A stretch of DNA of 23,397 bases, taken from positions 1 to 23,397 of the IMG/VR virus record IMGVR_UViG_3300025293_000046; one strand, written 5' to 3'. This DNA is from a virus. The position numbers and the translations under genes are program-made. Below are positions 8,746 to 14,504 of the stretch, piece by piece (positions within the stretch are counted from its first letter, which is position 1; every line of letters begins with the position of its first letter). The notes under the pieces were generated by a model. That model worked only from the letters and a program-made list of their open reading frames with translations. It did not search any database and was not told where the DNA came from.

Positions 8746-8798
8746 TTACACTCGCAATTCTCACATTCACAATTTTCACAATCACATTCATTAGTCAT
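8742..8798 (-). CDS. Cysteine-rich 18-residue microprotein
   Basis: Reads MTNECDCENCECENCECK: six cysteines in 18 residues in a regular C-x-C-E-N-C spacing, like a minimal metallothionein or metal-binding peptide. Three things argue it is translated: an AGGAAG ribosome site over the stop of the upstream gene 10 bases before its ATG, an ATGA overlap with the next gene, and exact fit between two real genes. The alternative is a leader that merely couples translation of the next membrane protein. Metal binding is inferred from composition only. Confidence 0.55.
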   Translation of the reverse strand: MTNECDCENCECENCECK

Positions 8799-8812
8799 TT
8801 TAATTACACTTC

Positions 8813-9094
8813 CTATCGTTTTCTTATTCCAATTTTTTCCAATAAAGATTTATTCTCTTGTATAAGCTCTTCGTTATGATGCTCAATCTCTTCTACATGC
8901 TCTTTTTCCATCTGGTCTAGCCTCATCTGTATCCCTACTATCTCATCGTGTATCTGCGTTATCCTAGCCCCGTGGTCATCAAGTGTGCTACTGACTTTAA
9001 AATAAGAAGCCGTAAGCAAAACAGAAGCTGTGATAATCTGTATAAGCCACTTGATATTGATGTTGACATGAAGGCTATCATTGAGACTAGTCAT
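8813..9094 (-). CDS. N-terminal membrane anchor plus coiled coil, i-spanin-like (93 aa)
   Basis: Starts MTSLNDSLHVNINIK by an ATGA overlap with the preceding gene. Residues 14-32 are one transmembrane helix (IKWLIQIITASVLLTASYF). Residues 36-90 are a heptad-like charged helix (HDEIVGIQMRLDQMEKEHVEEI), ending KIGIRKR. One N-terminal helix followed by a periplasmic coiled coil is the layout of Rz-type inner-membrane spanins, and the gene is in the right place. No partner Rz1 nested in another frame was recognised, although a lipoprotein lies upstream at 10563-11036. Holin-associated proteins of similar layout are an alternative. Confidence 0.65.
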   Translation of the reverse strand: MTSLNDSLHVNINIKWLIQIITASVLLTASYFKVSSTLDDHGARITQIHDEIVGIQMRLDQMEKEHVEEIEHHNEELIQENKSLLEKIGIRKR

Positions 9095-9342
9095 TTCCCA
9101 AATACTACACTGCTAACCAGAGCAAGAACAGAGCCAAGAATAACACCAACAATCGAACCAAGCCCCCGAAGCCACGATACCTGCTTCGCAAGTTCAGATT
9201 GACGCACATCCATTCGTCCAAGATTTTCCTTAATCCATTCGACATCATTACGTACGACGGATAAATCAGATTTTAAACTTTCTCTCCACTCAGTCAATTC
9301 AGCATTGTTCATCAGTATCTTGCCCAACATAAGTCCAACCAT
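9091..9342 (-). CDS. XhlA-like coiled coil with C-terminal membrane helix (83 aa)
   Basis: Residues 14-56 are a charged helix (ELTEWRESLKSDLSVVRNDV ... ELAKQVSW) followed by a transmembrane helix at 59-81 (GLGSIVGVILGSVLALVSSV) and a short FGK tail. This is the layout of the haemolysin XhlA family, which works with holins in host lysis. The start is uncertain: ATGs at codons 1, 5 and 11 all lack a strong ribosome site. I kept the first, which lies 15 bases after the stop of the two-helix candidate upstream. Its stop overlaps the next start as ATGA. Confidence 0.7.
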   Translation of the reverse strand: MVGLMLGKILMNNAELTEWRESLKSDLSVVRNDVEWIKENLGRMDVRQSELAKQVSWLRGLGSIVGVILGSVLALVSSVVFGK

Positions 9343-9357
9343 CTGGAAAACTAGTTT

Positions 9358-9534
9358 TCACTTCTTGCTCCACGTCGTCCACGAAAATCCATTTTGTTTT
9401 AGGTGGCGTTGACACGTATAAATCAATAGAGTTATGAGTACTCCCCAGAACACGTGTGGTGCTACCTGTTTTACCGATACCAGTATCATGGCACCGACAA
9501 CTGCAATCGCACACGCTGTCACTGGGTCTTTCAT
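9358..9534 (-). CDS. Two-helix membrane protein, holin candidate (58 aa)
   Basis: Reads MKDPVTACAIAVVGAMILVS, then VKQVAPHVFWGVLITLLIYTC and a basic tail ending TTWSKK. Two hydrophobic segments (about 5-21 and 25-41) joined by a very short turn, plus a charged C-terminus, are typical of small holins. Its ATG makes the TAATG junction with the preceding gene that is standard here. A longer same-strand frame (9299-9541, 80 aa, Cys/Asp-rich) overlaps it. I prefer this frame for its clear membrane pattern and junction. Holin function is inferred from topology and context. Confidence 0.7.
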   Translation of the reverse strand: MKDPVTACAIAVVGAMILVSVKQVAPHVFWGVLITLLIYTCQRHLKQNGFSWTTWSKK

Positions 9535-10022
9535 TAATCATTGCTTCTTAATCTCTCTACTTCTTTTTCAAGAGTATCAATTCTAAACACATTAGCCTGT
9601 ATATCAGCCTGTAGTGCATACCACATACCTAGCAGGGATATAAGACCAGTCACAGCCGCCACCATAGTTTGGATTGACAACGTGAATTTTTTTTTAAGTA
9701 TCTCCTCATCAGGCACAGGTAGTGTAGTAGGTAGTGGTGCTACCTTAGCCACAACCGGCTTAGGAGTAATCTTCTTCTGTAAAATTTGTTTCTGTAATAA
9801 CCTGTCACGCTTTGACTTTTCTCTTTCAGACTGTGCTTCCTTAGCTTCCTCTAGCATGACCCCTGTTAAATCTTCTACTGTGACATACCCAGCGGCAACT
9901 AGAATCTCTCCCAACTTTCTATCATCACCATTAGACTGCTTATTAATAGCCTCATTAAGCTGTCGCTTAGTGATAATGTCAGCATCCATTAATAGACTGC
10001 CGAGCTTAGTCTTATGACCCAT
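9534..10022 (-). CDS. MshEN/GspE-N-like domain on a membrane anchor (162 aa)
   Basis: From the ATG at 10020-10022 the protein begins MGHKTKLGSLL. Residues 6-29 and 36-59 are two tandem copies of K-L-G-x-x-L-x(4)-I/V-T-x(3)-L-x(3)-I/M, the repeat of the N-terminal domain of GspE/PilB/MshE ATPases, which binds cyclic-di-GMP in MshE. The first copy has Asp15 where Gly is usual; the second keeps Gly45. Then come a charged helix (60-85), a Pro/Val linker (86-104), one transmembrane helix (about 115-137) and a C-terminal coiled coil (IDTLEKEVERLRS). There is no ATPase domain. It overlaps the H-NOX gene by 11 bases and the holin candidate by one. Ligand binding is unproven, and it could be a plain structural use of the fold. 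Confidence 0.7.
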   Translation of the reverse strand: MGHKTKLGSLLMDADIITKRQLNEAINKQSNGDDRKLGEILVAAGYVTVEDLTGVMLEEAKEAQSEREKSKRDRLLQKQILQKKITPKPVVAKVAPLPTTLPVPDEEILKKKFTLSIQTMVAAVTGLISLLGMWYALQADIQANVFRIDTLEKEVERLRSND

Positions 10023-10563
10023 CGGTAAACTTGACCTCAAATACATCATGGTCATCAGTTCCTTTATACTCTATCTGAGTAATATCTGCTTCGCCACCGA
10101 AATGTTGAGCGATACCCTTTAGTGTGCCTATAGCCAAAGGAGCTAATCCATCCCTTGGGGACTCATAATGAATTTCAAAATGATTGTCTCCAAGCTTCTT
10201 TATTTCAAACGAGGGTGGAGCTAAGTTGGGTAACATCTCTGCTATCCTAACATGCATCTCATCCAGTCCCTCTACAAAGGTTTCAAAGTCGTGCCCAAAT
10301 GCATTGAAGTAATCTCCATAACCTTTTGGCGCTACATCCGTTGCCCAATACACGCCAAACATCTCTAAGACGTCTGATGCCGGCACCCCCAATATCTCTG
10401 ACGTAGCCCCAACAAGTGAGTATGTAACGGAATCATCATACCCTTCCATACTATCAAATACATCCTCTCCTACTCCAGAGGTTTCAAGTACTTGTTCCCA
10501 TACCTCATCGCCAGCCTCTCTTGTGACTAAGGTTCGGATAGCTTCGTTAATCATTCCGTACAT
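10012..10563 (-). CDS. hnoX: H-NOX haem nitric-oxide/oxygen-binding sensor protein (183 aa)
   Basis: A complete stand-alone H-NOX (HNOB) domain, which binds haem and senses NO, or O2 in some members. From the ATG at 10561-10563 it starts MYGMINEAIRTLV, the family's N-terminus. Visible hallmarks are YDDSVTYSLV...SEILGV (42-60), F-G-x-Y-W (69-73), LDEMHVRI with the proximal haem ligand His104, Pro117, and the Y133-x-S135-x-R137 haem-propionate motif. It ends HDVFEVKF. The length of about 183 matches family members. The site of the O2-stabilising distal Tyr seems to hold Pro142, suggesting NO selectivity. The start overlaps the lipoprotein stop (TAATG) and the end overlaps the MshEN-like gene. 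No output domain is fused, so it must act on a partner. Confidence 0.93.
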   Translation of the reverse strand: MYGMINEAIRTLVTREAGDEVWEQVLETSGVGEDVFDSMEGYDDSVTYSLVGATSEILGVPASDVLEMFGVYWATDVAPKGYGDYFNAFGHDFETFVEGLDEMHVRIAEMLPNLAPPSFEIKKLGDNHFEIHYESPRDGLAPLAIGTLKGIAQHFGGEADITQIEYKGTDDHDVFEVKFTDGS

Positions 10564-11036
10564 TACTTGTATTCCAATTCCATTGTGTATGATACTACAA
10601 CATCTGTGGGCCAATCATCTGTTGCCCATCTCTGTTTAGAAAAAAACTCTCCATGACTATAGCTAAATGGAAGAATCCAATCTCTAGCATTATCAGGCCA
10701 AGGAACATAATATGTCTTATCCATTACATCACCCCCATTCATATCATCGTTCCACTTAATGATGTGACCAGTAAGAAAAACAGAATCAACAAAAGATGAA
10801 TCCAGTTTCGTGACAGCATACCAGTAGCCGAGTTCCAAGCTGTCTGTACCATACGGGTAGAGTGTAGCATCTGATGTTATCCCAAAAGATGCTTCGCTTT
10901 CAACATATGAAGTATCATGGACTTGAACATAGAGCGTATCCCTTATCTCATAGATTTCGGGAATGTATACTATCTCTGGCTCTAATTGACATCCGAGAAG
11001 TATGAGTGGAAGAATCCATTTAAGCGGCTTTAGCAA
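10563..11036 (-). CDS. Predicted lipoprotein (157 aa)
   Basis: Reads MLKPLKWILPLILLGCQLEP, a short basic n-region, a hydrophobic core and the lipobox L-L-G-C with Cys16 as the lipidated residue. Glu19 is not an inner-membrane retention Asp at +2 (that position is Gln). The mature part is acidic and beta-rich (IVYIPEIYEIRDTLYVQVHD, then repeated Tyr/Asp/Trp strands). The start is a TTG at 11034-11036 inside the end of the preceding gene; no in-frame ATG precedes the signal sequence, so TTG is the best fit. Its stop overlaps the H-NOX ATG. Candidate roles are superinfection exclusion, an outer-membrane spanin partner or a partner of the H-NOX. None is shown by the sequence. Confidence 0.75.
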   Translation of the reverse strand: MLKPLKWILPLILLGCQLEPEIVYIPEIYEIRDTLYVQVHDTSYVESEASFGITSDATLYPYGTDSLELGYWYAVTKLDSSFVDSVFLTGHIIKWNDDMNGGDVMDKTYYVPWPDNARDWILPFSYSHGEFFSKQRWATDDWPTDVVVSYTMELEYK

Positions 11037-11220
11037 CTTTGGATTTTTTCTCTTTCTTCGGAGGAGGCATTACCTCACCGTTCTTAGGTGTGGCTTCAGC
11101 CTCAACATCTTCCAGTGCTCTTTTATATCCCATCAACTGATGTTGTTCAGCAGTTATCTCTGCCATCTGTTGAGGAATCTCTGCAAGTCTTGCATCTACC
11201 TGTTCTAGTGTTAGTACCAT
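11020..11220 (-). CDS. Small coiled-coil protein with Lys/Pro tail (66 aa)
   Basis: Starts MVLTLEQVDARLAEIPQQMAE after a GGAGATAAC ribosome site. Residues 3-45 form an amphipathic helix rich in Glu, Gln and Leu, probably a coiled coil. Residues 50-66 are a Pro/Lys tail (PPPKKEKKSKVAKAA). Function unknown. It lies directly after the fibre-like protein, where phages can carry small fibre chaperones or assembly factors, but there is no motif to prove that. An A6 run in the tail precedes the TTG start of the lipoprotein, which overlaps this gene by 17 bases. Confidence 0.7.
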   Translation of the reverse strand: MVLTLEQVDARLAEIPQQMAEITAEQHQLMGYKRALEDVEAEATPKNGEVMPPPKKEKKSKVAKAA

Positions 11221-11235
11221 GTTATCTCCTATGAA

Positions 11236-13209
11236 TTAAGCATTTTCCAATGCGGTTACTTTGGCTGAAAGTTCTTGGATTGCTTTGATAACGGGAGTCA
11301 TAAAATTACCCTTAGACAAACTCTGTTCTCCTGTCTTACTATTGCTACAACCCCAAGCTGGAAACTTCGAATGATTATGAGAATCCATCGTAGTTTTTAC
11401 TTCTTGTGCAACAAATCCATAGTTTAGTTTTTCTGTGTTTATACCCGTCTTTGTCATTCCTTCTTCCTTTAATTCCTCATCCCAATCTTCGTAGGCTCTC
11501 CACTTAAAAGTTACAGGACGAAGGTCATTAACAAAGGCAAGTCCCAAATCACAATCCTCAATATCTTTTTTTATCCTTTCATCTGAAGCATTTGCCCAAG
11601 AAGTGCTGTCGTTAGCAACATAAATTTTAGAAGTGTTGCTTGACCCTAAGTTAATTGTATTGCTGTCTCCAGACATTCCATATCCCAGACAAACAACATC
11701 AACTTTGTTCTCCGCATCCATGCTGGTACCCGTACCAATCAGAGTATTACGTGAACCAGTTTGTATTACATCACCTGCTTGATAACCAACACAGGTATTA
11801 TTACGTCCCGATGTCTGGGCACTTAAAGCCTGATGTCCGATTGCTACATTTCTGATAGAATTATTTAGTGCGGCATCCATAGCATAATTACCAATACCAA
11901 TATTTTCACTGGTCGCATCATTTGCCCAATCGCCACCACCTGAATTTCTACCAATAAATATATTGTTGCCTGAACCAGCGGAGGTAGTTTGTGTTCCAGC
12001 CGCCTGAGTAGCAGTCATAGCATTAACACCAATGGCAATATTATTAGAACCCGTGGTATGTTCATCCATCGCCCCTCTTCCGATGGCGATATTCTGCCCA
12101 CCAGATGTGAGAACCGCAGCTGCACCTTCTCCGATGGCTACAATCTCATTTGCTGTTGTTACACCAGAACTCATAGCACCCGAACCTATTGCTACAATAG
12201 ATGCACCTGTACTAATGGTCTTTCCTGCTTGATAACCAACGGCTGTATTTTTTCCAGAACCATCTGCCCCTTCATAATCTTCCAACGCCTGATAACCGAT
12301 TGCAGTATTAAAATCTCCATCAACGCTACCCAATAAAGCACCATTACCAAATGATGTATTATAGTTACCAATAGTAATGGCAGTCCCAGAATTGTATCCA
12401 ACAAAAGTATTTCCTGCCCCCTCTGTAAGGGCCGCTCCTGCCGACTTGCCAATTGCAACTGTGCCAGAAGCCTCATCAGCTCCATCCGTACTATCTAAAG
12501 CACCAGCTAAAGCACCACTACCAATAGCAACACAATCGTTTACTTGTTCTGTTCCAATAGCACCGCTCATAGCATTGTAACCAATCGCCACGTTATCGTC
12601 CGATTCGGTGGTACCTTGATATAATGCGTTATAACCTATGGCTACATTATTATCCGAAGTTGTAAGTGCCGTACCAGCCCCAAAGCCCAGCGCTGTATTT
12701 TTAGCTCCAGAAGTAACTGCGGCTCCTGCGGCCTTACCTACTGCTGTTAGACCAGAAGCACCGCCAACTAAAGCTCCGGCACCTGCTCCGCTACCTATTA
12801 CAACACAATCAATAACTGAGGCTGTAGTCCAAGCACCACTCATAGCATTAAAACCTACTGCTACATTGTCGTTTGTTTCAGTCGTACCCTGATATAGTGC
12901 ACGATAACCAACTGCTGTATTATGCTCTCCTGTAGTCACATCAGCACCAGCACCTTCTCCAAATAAAGAATTACCAGTACCTGCGGCTAAATCAACACCA
13001 CAATCTTTACCAAATGCGGTATGTGATGTTCCCGTACCACTACCTACAGCATAAACCTCTGTAGCTGATACAAATAATGGAATGGTATTACCAGCACCGT
13101 CTGAGCACTGGTCAGGGGTAGCGCCGTCTGCCGCCCTTGCACCATTATCATTCGTCTTGAGCAAGCCTGTAAAAGTACTTGCTATTGTATTTCCTGATAA
13201 ACTCGCCAT
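11236..13209 (-). CDS. Tail fibre/spike-like protein with S74 intramolecular chaperone (657 aa)
   Basis: Residues about 60-500 are a repetitive Gly/Ala-rich region built from [NT]xAxGxxAL-type repeats (NTAVGYRAL, NVAIGYNAL, NTAIGYQAL), as in trimeric beta-roll/adhesin head domains. Residues 542-657 are an intramolecular chaperone/peptidase S74 domain: S542-D543-E-R-I-K-K-D-I with the self-cleavage Ser-Asp, then LRPVTFKWR, YGFVAQEV and a C-terminal helix VIKAIQELSAKVTALENA. S74 domains trimerise fibres and then release themselves. Residues 97-279 contain a tandem duplication. The start has a GGAGATTAAATTATGGC leader shared with the 113-aa gene upstream. It is likely to bind the host surface. 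Confidence 0.88.
   Translation of the reverse strand: MASLSGNTIASTFTGLLKTNDNGARAADGATPDQCSDGAGNTIPLFVSATEVYAVGSGTGTSHTAFGKDCGVDLAAGTGNSLFGEGAGADVTTGEHNTAVGYRALYQGTTETNDNVAVGFNAMSGAWTTASVIDCVVIGSGAGAGALVGGASGLTAVGKAAGAAVTSGAKNTALGFGAGTALTTSDNNVAIGYNALYQGTTESDDNVAIGYNAMSGAIGTEQVNDCVAIGSGALAGALDSTDGADEASGTVAIGKSAGAALTEGAGNTFVGYNSGTAITIGNYNTSFGNGALLGSVDGDFNTAIGYQALEDYEGADGSGKNTAVGYQAGKTISTGASIVAIGSGAMSSGVTTANEIVAIGEGAAAVLTSGGQNIAIGRGAMDEHTTGSNNIAIGVNAMTATQAAGTQTTSAGSGNNIFIGRNSGGGDWANDATSENIGIGNYAMDAALNNSIRNVAIGHQALSAQTSGRNNTCVGYQAGDVIQTGSRNTLIGTGTSMDAENKVDVVCLGYGMSGDSNTINLGSSNTSKIYVANDSTSWANASDERIKKDIEDCDLGLAFVNDLRPVTFKWRAYEDWDEELKEEGMTKTGINTEKLNYGFVAQEVKTTMDSHNHSKFPAWGCSNSKTGEQSLSKGNFMTPVIKAIQELSAKVTALENA
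12372..12921 (-). repeat. Tandem duplication in the fibre-like gene
   Basis: Two adjacent units of about 91-92 codons (from residue 97 and residue 188) share the order NxAxGYxALYQGTTExxDNVA, then NAMSGA, then VxDCVxIGSGA, then AVGK or AIGK, then AGAA and a GxGT-ALTT/AITI end. The second unit carries a short insertion (DSTDGADEAS). This points to a past segmental duplication that lengthened the shaft. Confidence 0.75.
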
Positions 13210-13241
13210 AATTTAATCTCCTAAAGTTTCCTTGTTAAAAC

Positions 13242-13280
13242 TCGCAACTTACCGCCCGAAACTATTTGACATGGTTGCGA
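13242..13280 (-). ncRNA. Possible structured RNA leader, copy B (upstream of the fibre gene)
   Basis: On the transcribed strand TCGCAAC (13274-13280) pairs with GTTGCGA (13242-13248), enclosing a 25-base loop that contains CATGTCA and CGGGCGG. A short hairpin AGTTT/AAACT and then the AGGAG ribosome site follow. The same loop elements recur at 13800-13823 between a different pair of complementary stems. I do not recognise a known riboswitch class. It may be a regulatory leader, or a relic of duplication. Confidence 0.4.
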
Positions 13281-13288
13281 TAAAATCT

Positions 13289-13426
13289 TTAAACAATCTT
13301 TTGCCATTCACGTTGTTCATTATCCCATGTATCGTTAAGAGATATAGAGTTCCATAAATCTCTTGCGAGACGTGCCATTTGATGCACTGTCTGTGTGATA
13401 CCTAATCTTGTACCTAAACGTGACAT
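13289..13426 (-). CDS. Small hypothetical protein (45 aa)
   Basis: ATG at 13424-13426, three bases after the preceding stop, reading MSRLGTRLGITQTVHQMARL and then ARDLWNSISLNDTWDNEQRE, ending WQKIV. The composition (Arg/Trp/Asp-rich, helical start) looks protein-like, and it fills an otherwise empty gap. The ribosome site (TAGGG) is weak, so coupling to the upstream gene is likely. No function can be given. By place it is a minor structural or assembly protein. Confidence 0.55.
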   Translation of the reverse strand: MSRLGTRLGITQTVHQMARLARDLWNSISLNDTWDNEQREWQKIV

Positions 13427-13429
13427 GAC

Positions 13430-13771
13430 TTAAGGCCCTAAGTACAGGAATGCAGAACCAGAATCCAAAGCTACTGCTTTCCACCTACCATAGATCGTCA
13501 TACCTTGTGGCATAGTTGTTCCATCAATAGCAACGCTACCTGATCCAGCTCCACCTTGAACATCCGTAGGCCAATCCGATTCAGCCGTTGTCGCATCACT
13601 GGAATCAAATACACTATCTTCTGAAAACTGTATTGCCACTACCACCATATTGTCCGGTGGTGTATATGTGCCTGTGCTAGATAAAAATGCAACACCTGCC
13701 TGACCCAGTGTGATGTTGCCCTGTTCTACAACAGTATATTTATGAGTATCCGCTGAAGAATCTGTTGCCAT
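13430..13771 (-). CDS. Small structural protein (113 aa)
   Basis: Starts MATDSSADTHKYTVVEQGNI after AAGGAGATTAAATTATGG. It is beta-rich, with Gly/Ser/Thr loops (YTPPDNMVVVAIQFSED, GGAGSGSVAIDGTTMPQGM) and ends GRWKAVALDSGSAFLYLGP, a closing strand pattern common in small phage virion or decoration proteins. It lies between connector-like genes and the fibre gene. Its leader carries copy A of the possible RNA motif. The specific role (decoration, tail or fibre base) cannot be decided. No catalytic motif or membrane segment. Confidence 0.7.
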   Translation of the reverse strand: MATDSSADTHKYTVVEQGNITLGQAGVAFLSSTGTYTPPDNMVVVAIQFSEDSVFDSSDATTAESDWPTDVQGGAGSGSVAIDGTTMPQGMTIYGRWKAVALDSGSAFLYLGP

Positions 13772-13793
13772 AATTTAATCTCCTTGTATTGTG

Positions 13794-13829
13794 TATGCCT
13801 TTCCGCCCGAGACCTCTGACATGGGCATA
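13794..13829 (-). ncRNA. Possible structured RNA leader, copy A (upstream of the 113-aa gene)
   Basis: On the transcribed strand TATGCC (13824-13829) pairs with GGCATA (13794-13799) around a 24-base loop with CATGTCA and CGGGCGG. Loop elements match copy B (13242-13280) while stem sequences differ and remain complementary. A short in-frame ORF (13775-13828, 17 codons, MPMSEVSGGK) overlaps it. That ORF is not preserved in copy B because of a one-base length difference, which favours an RNA or DNA role. Confidence 0.4.
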
Positions 13830-13830
13830 T

Positions 13831-14208
13831 CTATCTAAACGTAAATGGGACGATGGCTCTCTGGCCACCTACCTTATCCCTGCCGGCTTCCTGACGGACT
13901 TTGGTTTCCCAAAGCCTCTGATACTTAACAGCCGATGCGGCACTAACCTCGTCCAATCTATCTTCAAAAAGTTTCCAGTTTACATAATTGACCAATGTTG
14001 GATGTAACGTGTCATCGATCTCTGGCACGTCTGAAAGGTTTTCAATCTTTCTTGGCTGGGCACTGTATTCAATGAGCAATCCATTACTCGTAGACTCGTC
14101 TATTGATTCAAGGGCATTCTTACTAGAAGTATTCTTGCTGGTAACAAGAGCGATCCTGTCACCCACAACATACCAAGACAGATAGTCCTCTGGATAGTTA
14201 TAAGCCAT
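13831..14208 (-). CDS. Head-tail connector-like protein (125 aa)
   Basis: Starts MAYNYPEDYLSWYVVGDRIA at a TAATG junction. Middle segment LLIEYSAQPRKIENLSDVPEIDD, then LHPTLVNYVNWKLFEDRLDE, then a basic C-terminus QEAGRDKVGGQRAIVPFTFR. From memory, proteins with this MAYNYPEDYL...L.Y...P..I...D.PEID..LH..LV.YV...L...R.KIGG...I.P layout lie after the adaptor in many uncultured marine phages and are taken as connector or tail-completion proteins. It is the third of three tightly coupled connector-region genes. Exact role unproven. Confidence 0.7.
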   Translation of the reverse strand: MAYNYPEDYLSWYVVGDRIALVTSKNTSSKNALESIDESTSNGLLIEYSAQPRKIENLSDVPEIDDTLHPTLVNYVNWKLFEDRLDEVSAASAVKYQRLWETKVRQEAGRDKVGGQRAIVPFTFR

Positions 14209-14504
14209 TATTTTTCATCCACATTTACAATATTATAATAATTGGTCACTCTGGGAATATATCTGTAACTCCCGTCCGAGTCCTTATAGGACACGGAATA
14301 AATCTTATCTATCTGAAGGTCAGAGTTCCGATCTCCAATGTTGTACCAACGCTGATCCTCAACTGTGTCAATCTTCATACGTCTTCTTACGACCTTATAC
14401 TTGCGTAGATCAAGGAGCGCATCATTAACAAGCGCTTTGACGTATGTTTCACCAGCATCGGGATGAACCATTCTAACCCTTGATAGTATTTCTTTAAATG
14501 TCAT
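14208..14504 (-). CDS. Connector-region structural protein (98 aa)
   Basis: Starts MTFKEILSRVRMVHPDAGET by an ATGA overlap and ends at a TAATG junction. Residues 1-40 are helical (YVKALVNDALLDLRKYKVVR). The second half is beta-rich (DTVEDQRWYNIGDRNSDLQI, then DKIYSVSYKDSDGSYRYIPR). The layout of a helical start and a beta domain describing a residue-by-residue 'state' fits small adaptor proteins between portal ring and tail. From memory, similar proteins recur beside the 125-aa type protein in marine phages. The function is inferred from position. Confidence 0.65.
   Translation of the reverse strand: MTFKEILSRVRMVHPDAGETYVKALVNDALLDLRKYKVVRRRMKIDTVEDQRWYNIGDRNSDLQIDKIYSVSYKDSDGSYRYIPRVTNYYNIVNVDEK

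Noticed and set aside
9299-9541. 80-codon frame MINERPSDSVCDCSCRCHDT on the minus strand
   Set aside because: It overlaps a better-supported 58-codon two-helix frame with a TAATG junction and also runs into the start of the XhlA-like gene; its composition looks like a shifted frame.
9541-10017. Plus-strand 158-codon frame
   Set aside because: It lies antisense to the MshEN-like gene, has Ser/Leu/Thr-rich shadow composition and lacks a ribosome site; all supported genes are on the other strand.
11036-11060. Possible +1 frameshift at an A6 run joining the small coiled-coil protein to the lipoprotein
   Set aside because: The signal peptide must be N-terminal, so a fusion would destroy its role; independent TTG initiation is simpler.
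13775-13828. 17-codon ORF MPMSEVSGGKAYTIQGD
   Set aside because: It overlaps the RNA-motif copy, and the corresponding copy at 13242-13280 has a different length and an early stop, so the conserved part is not a reading frame.
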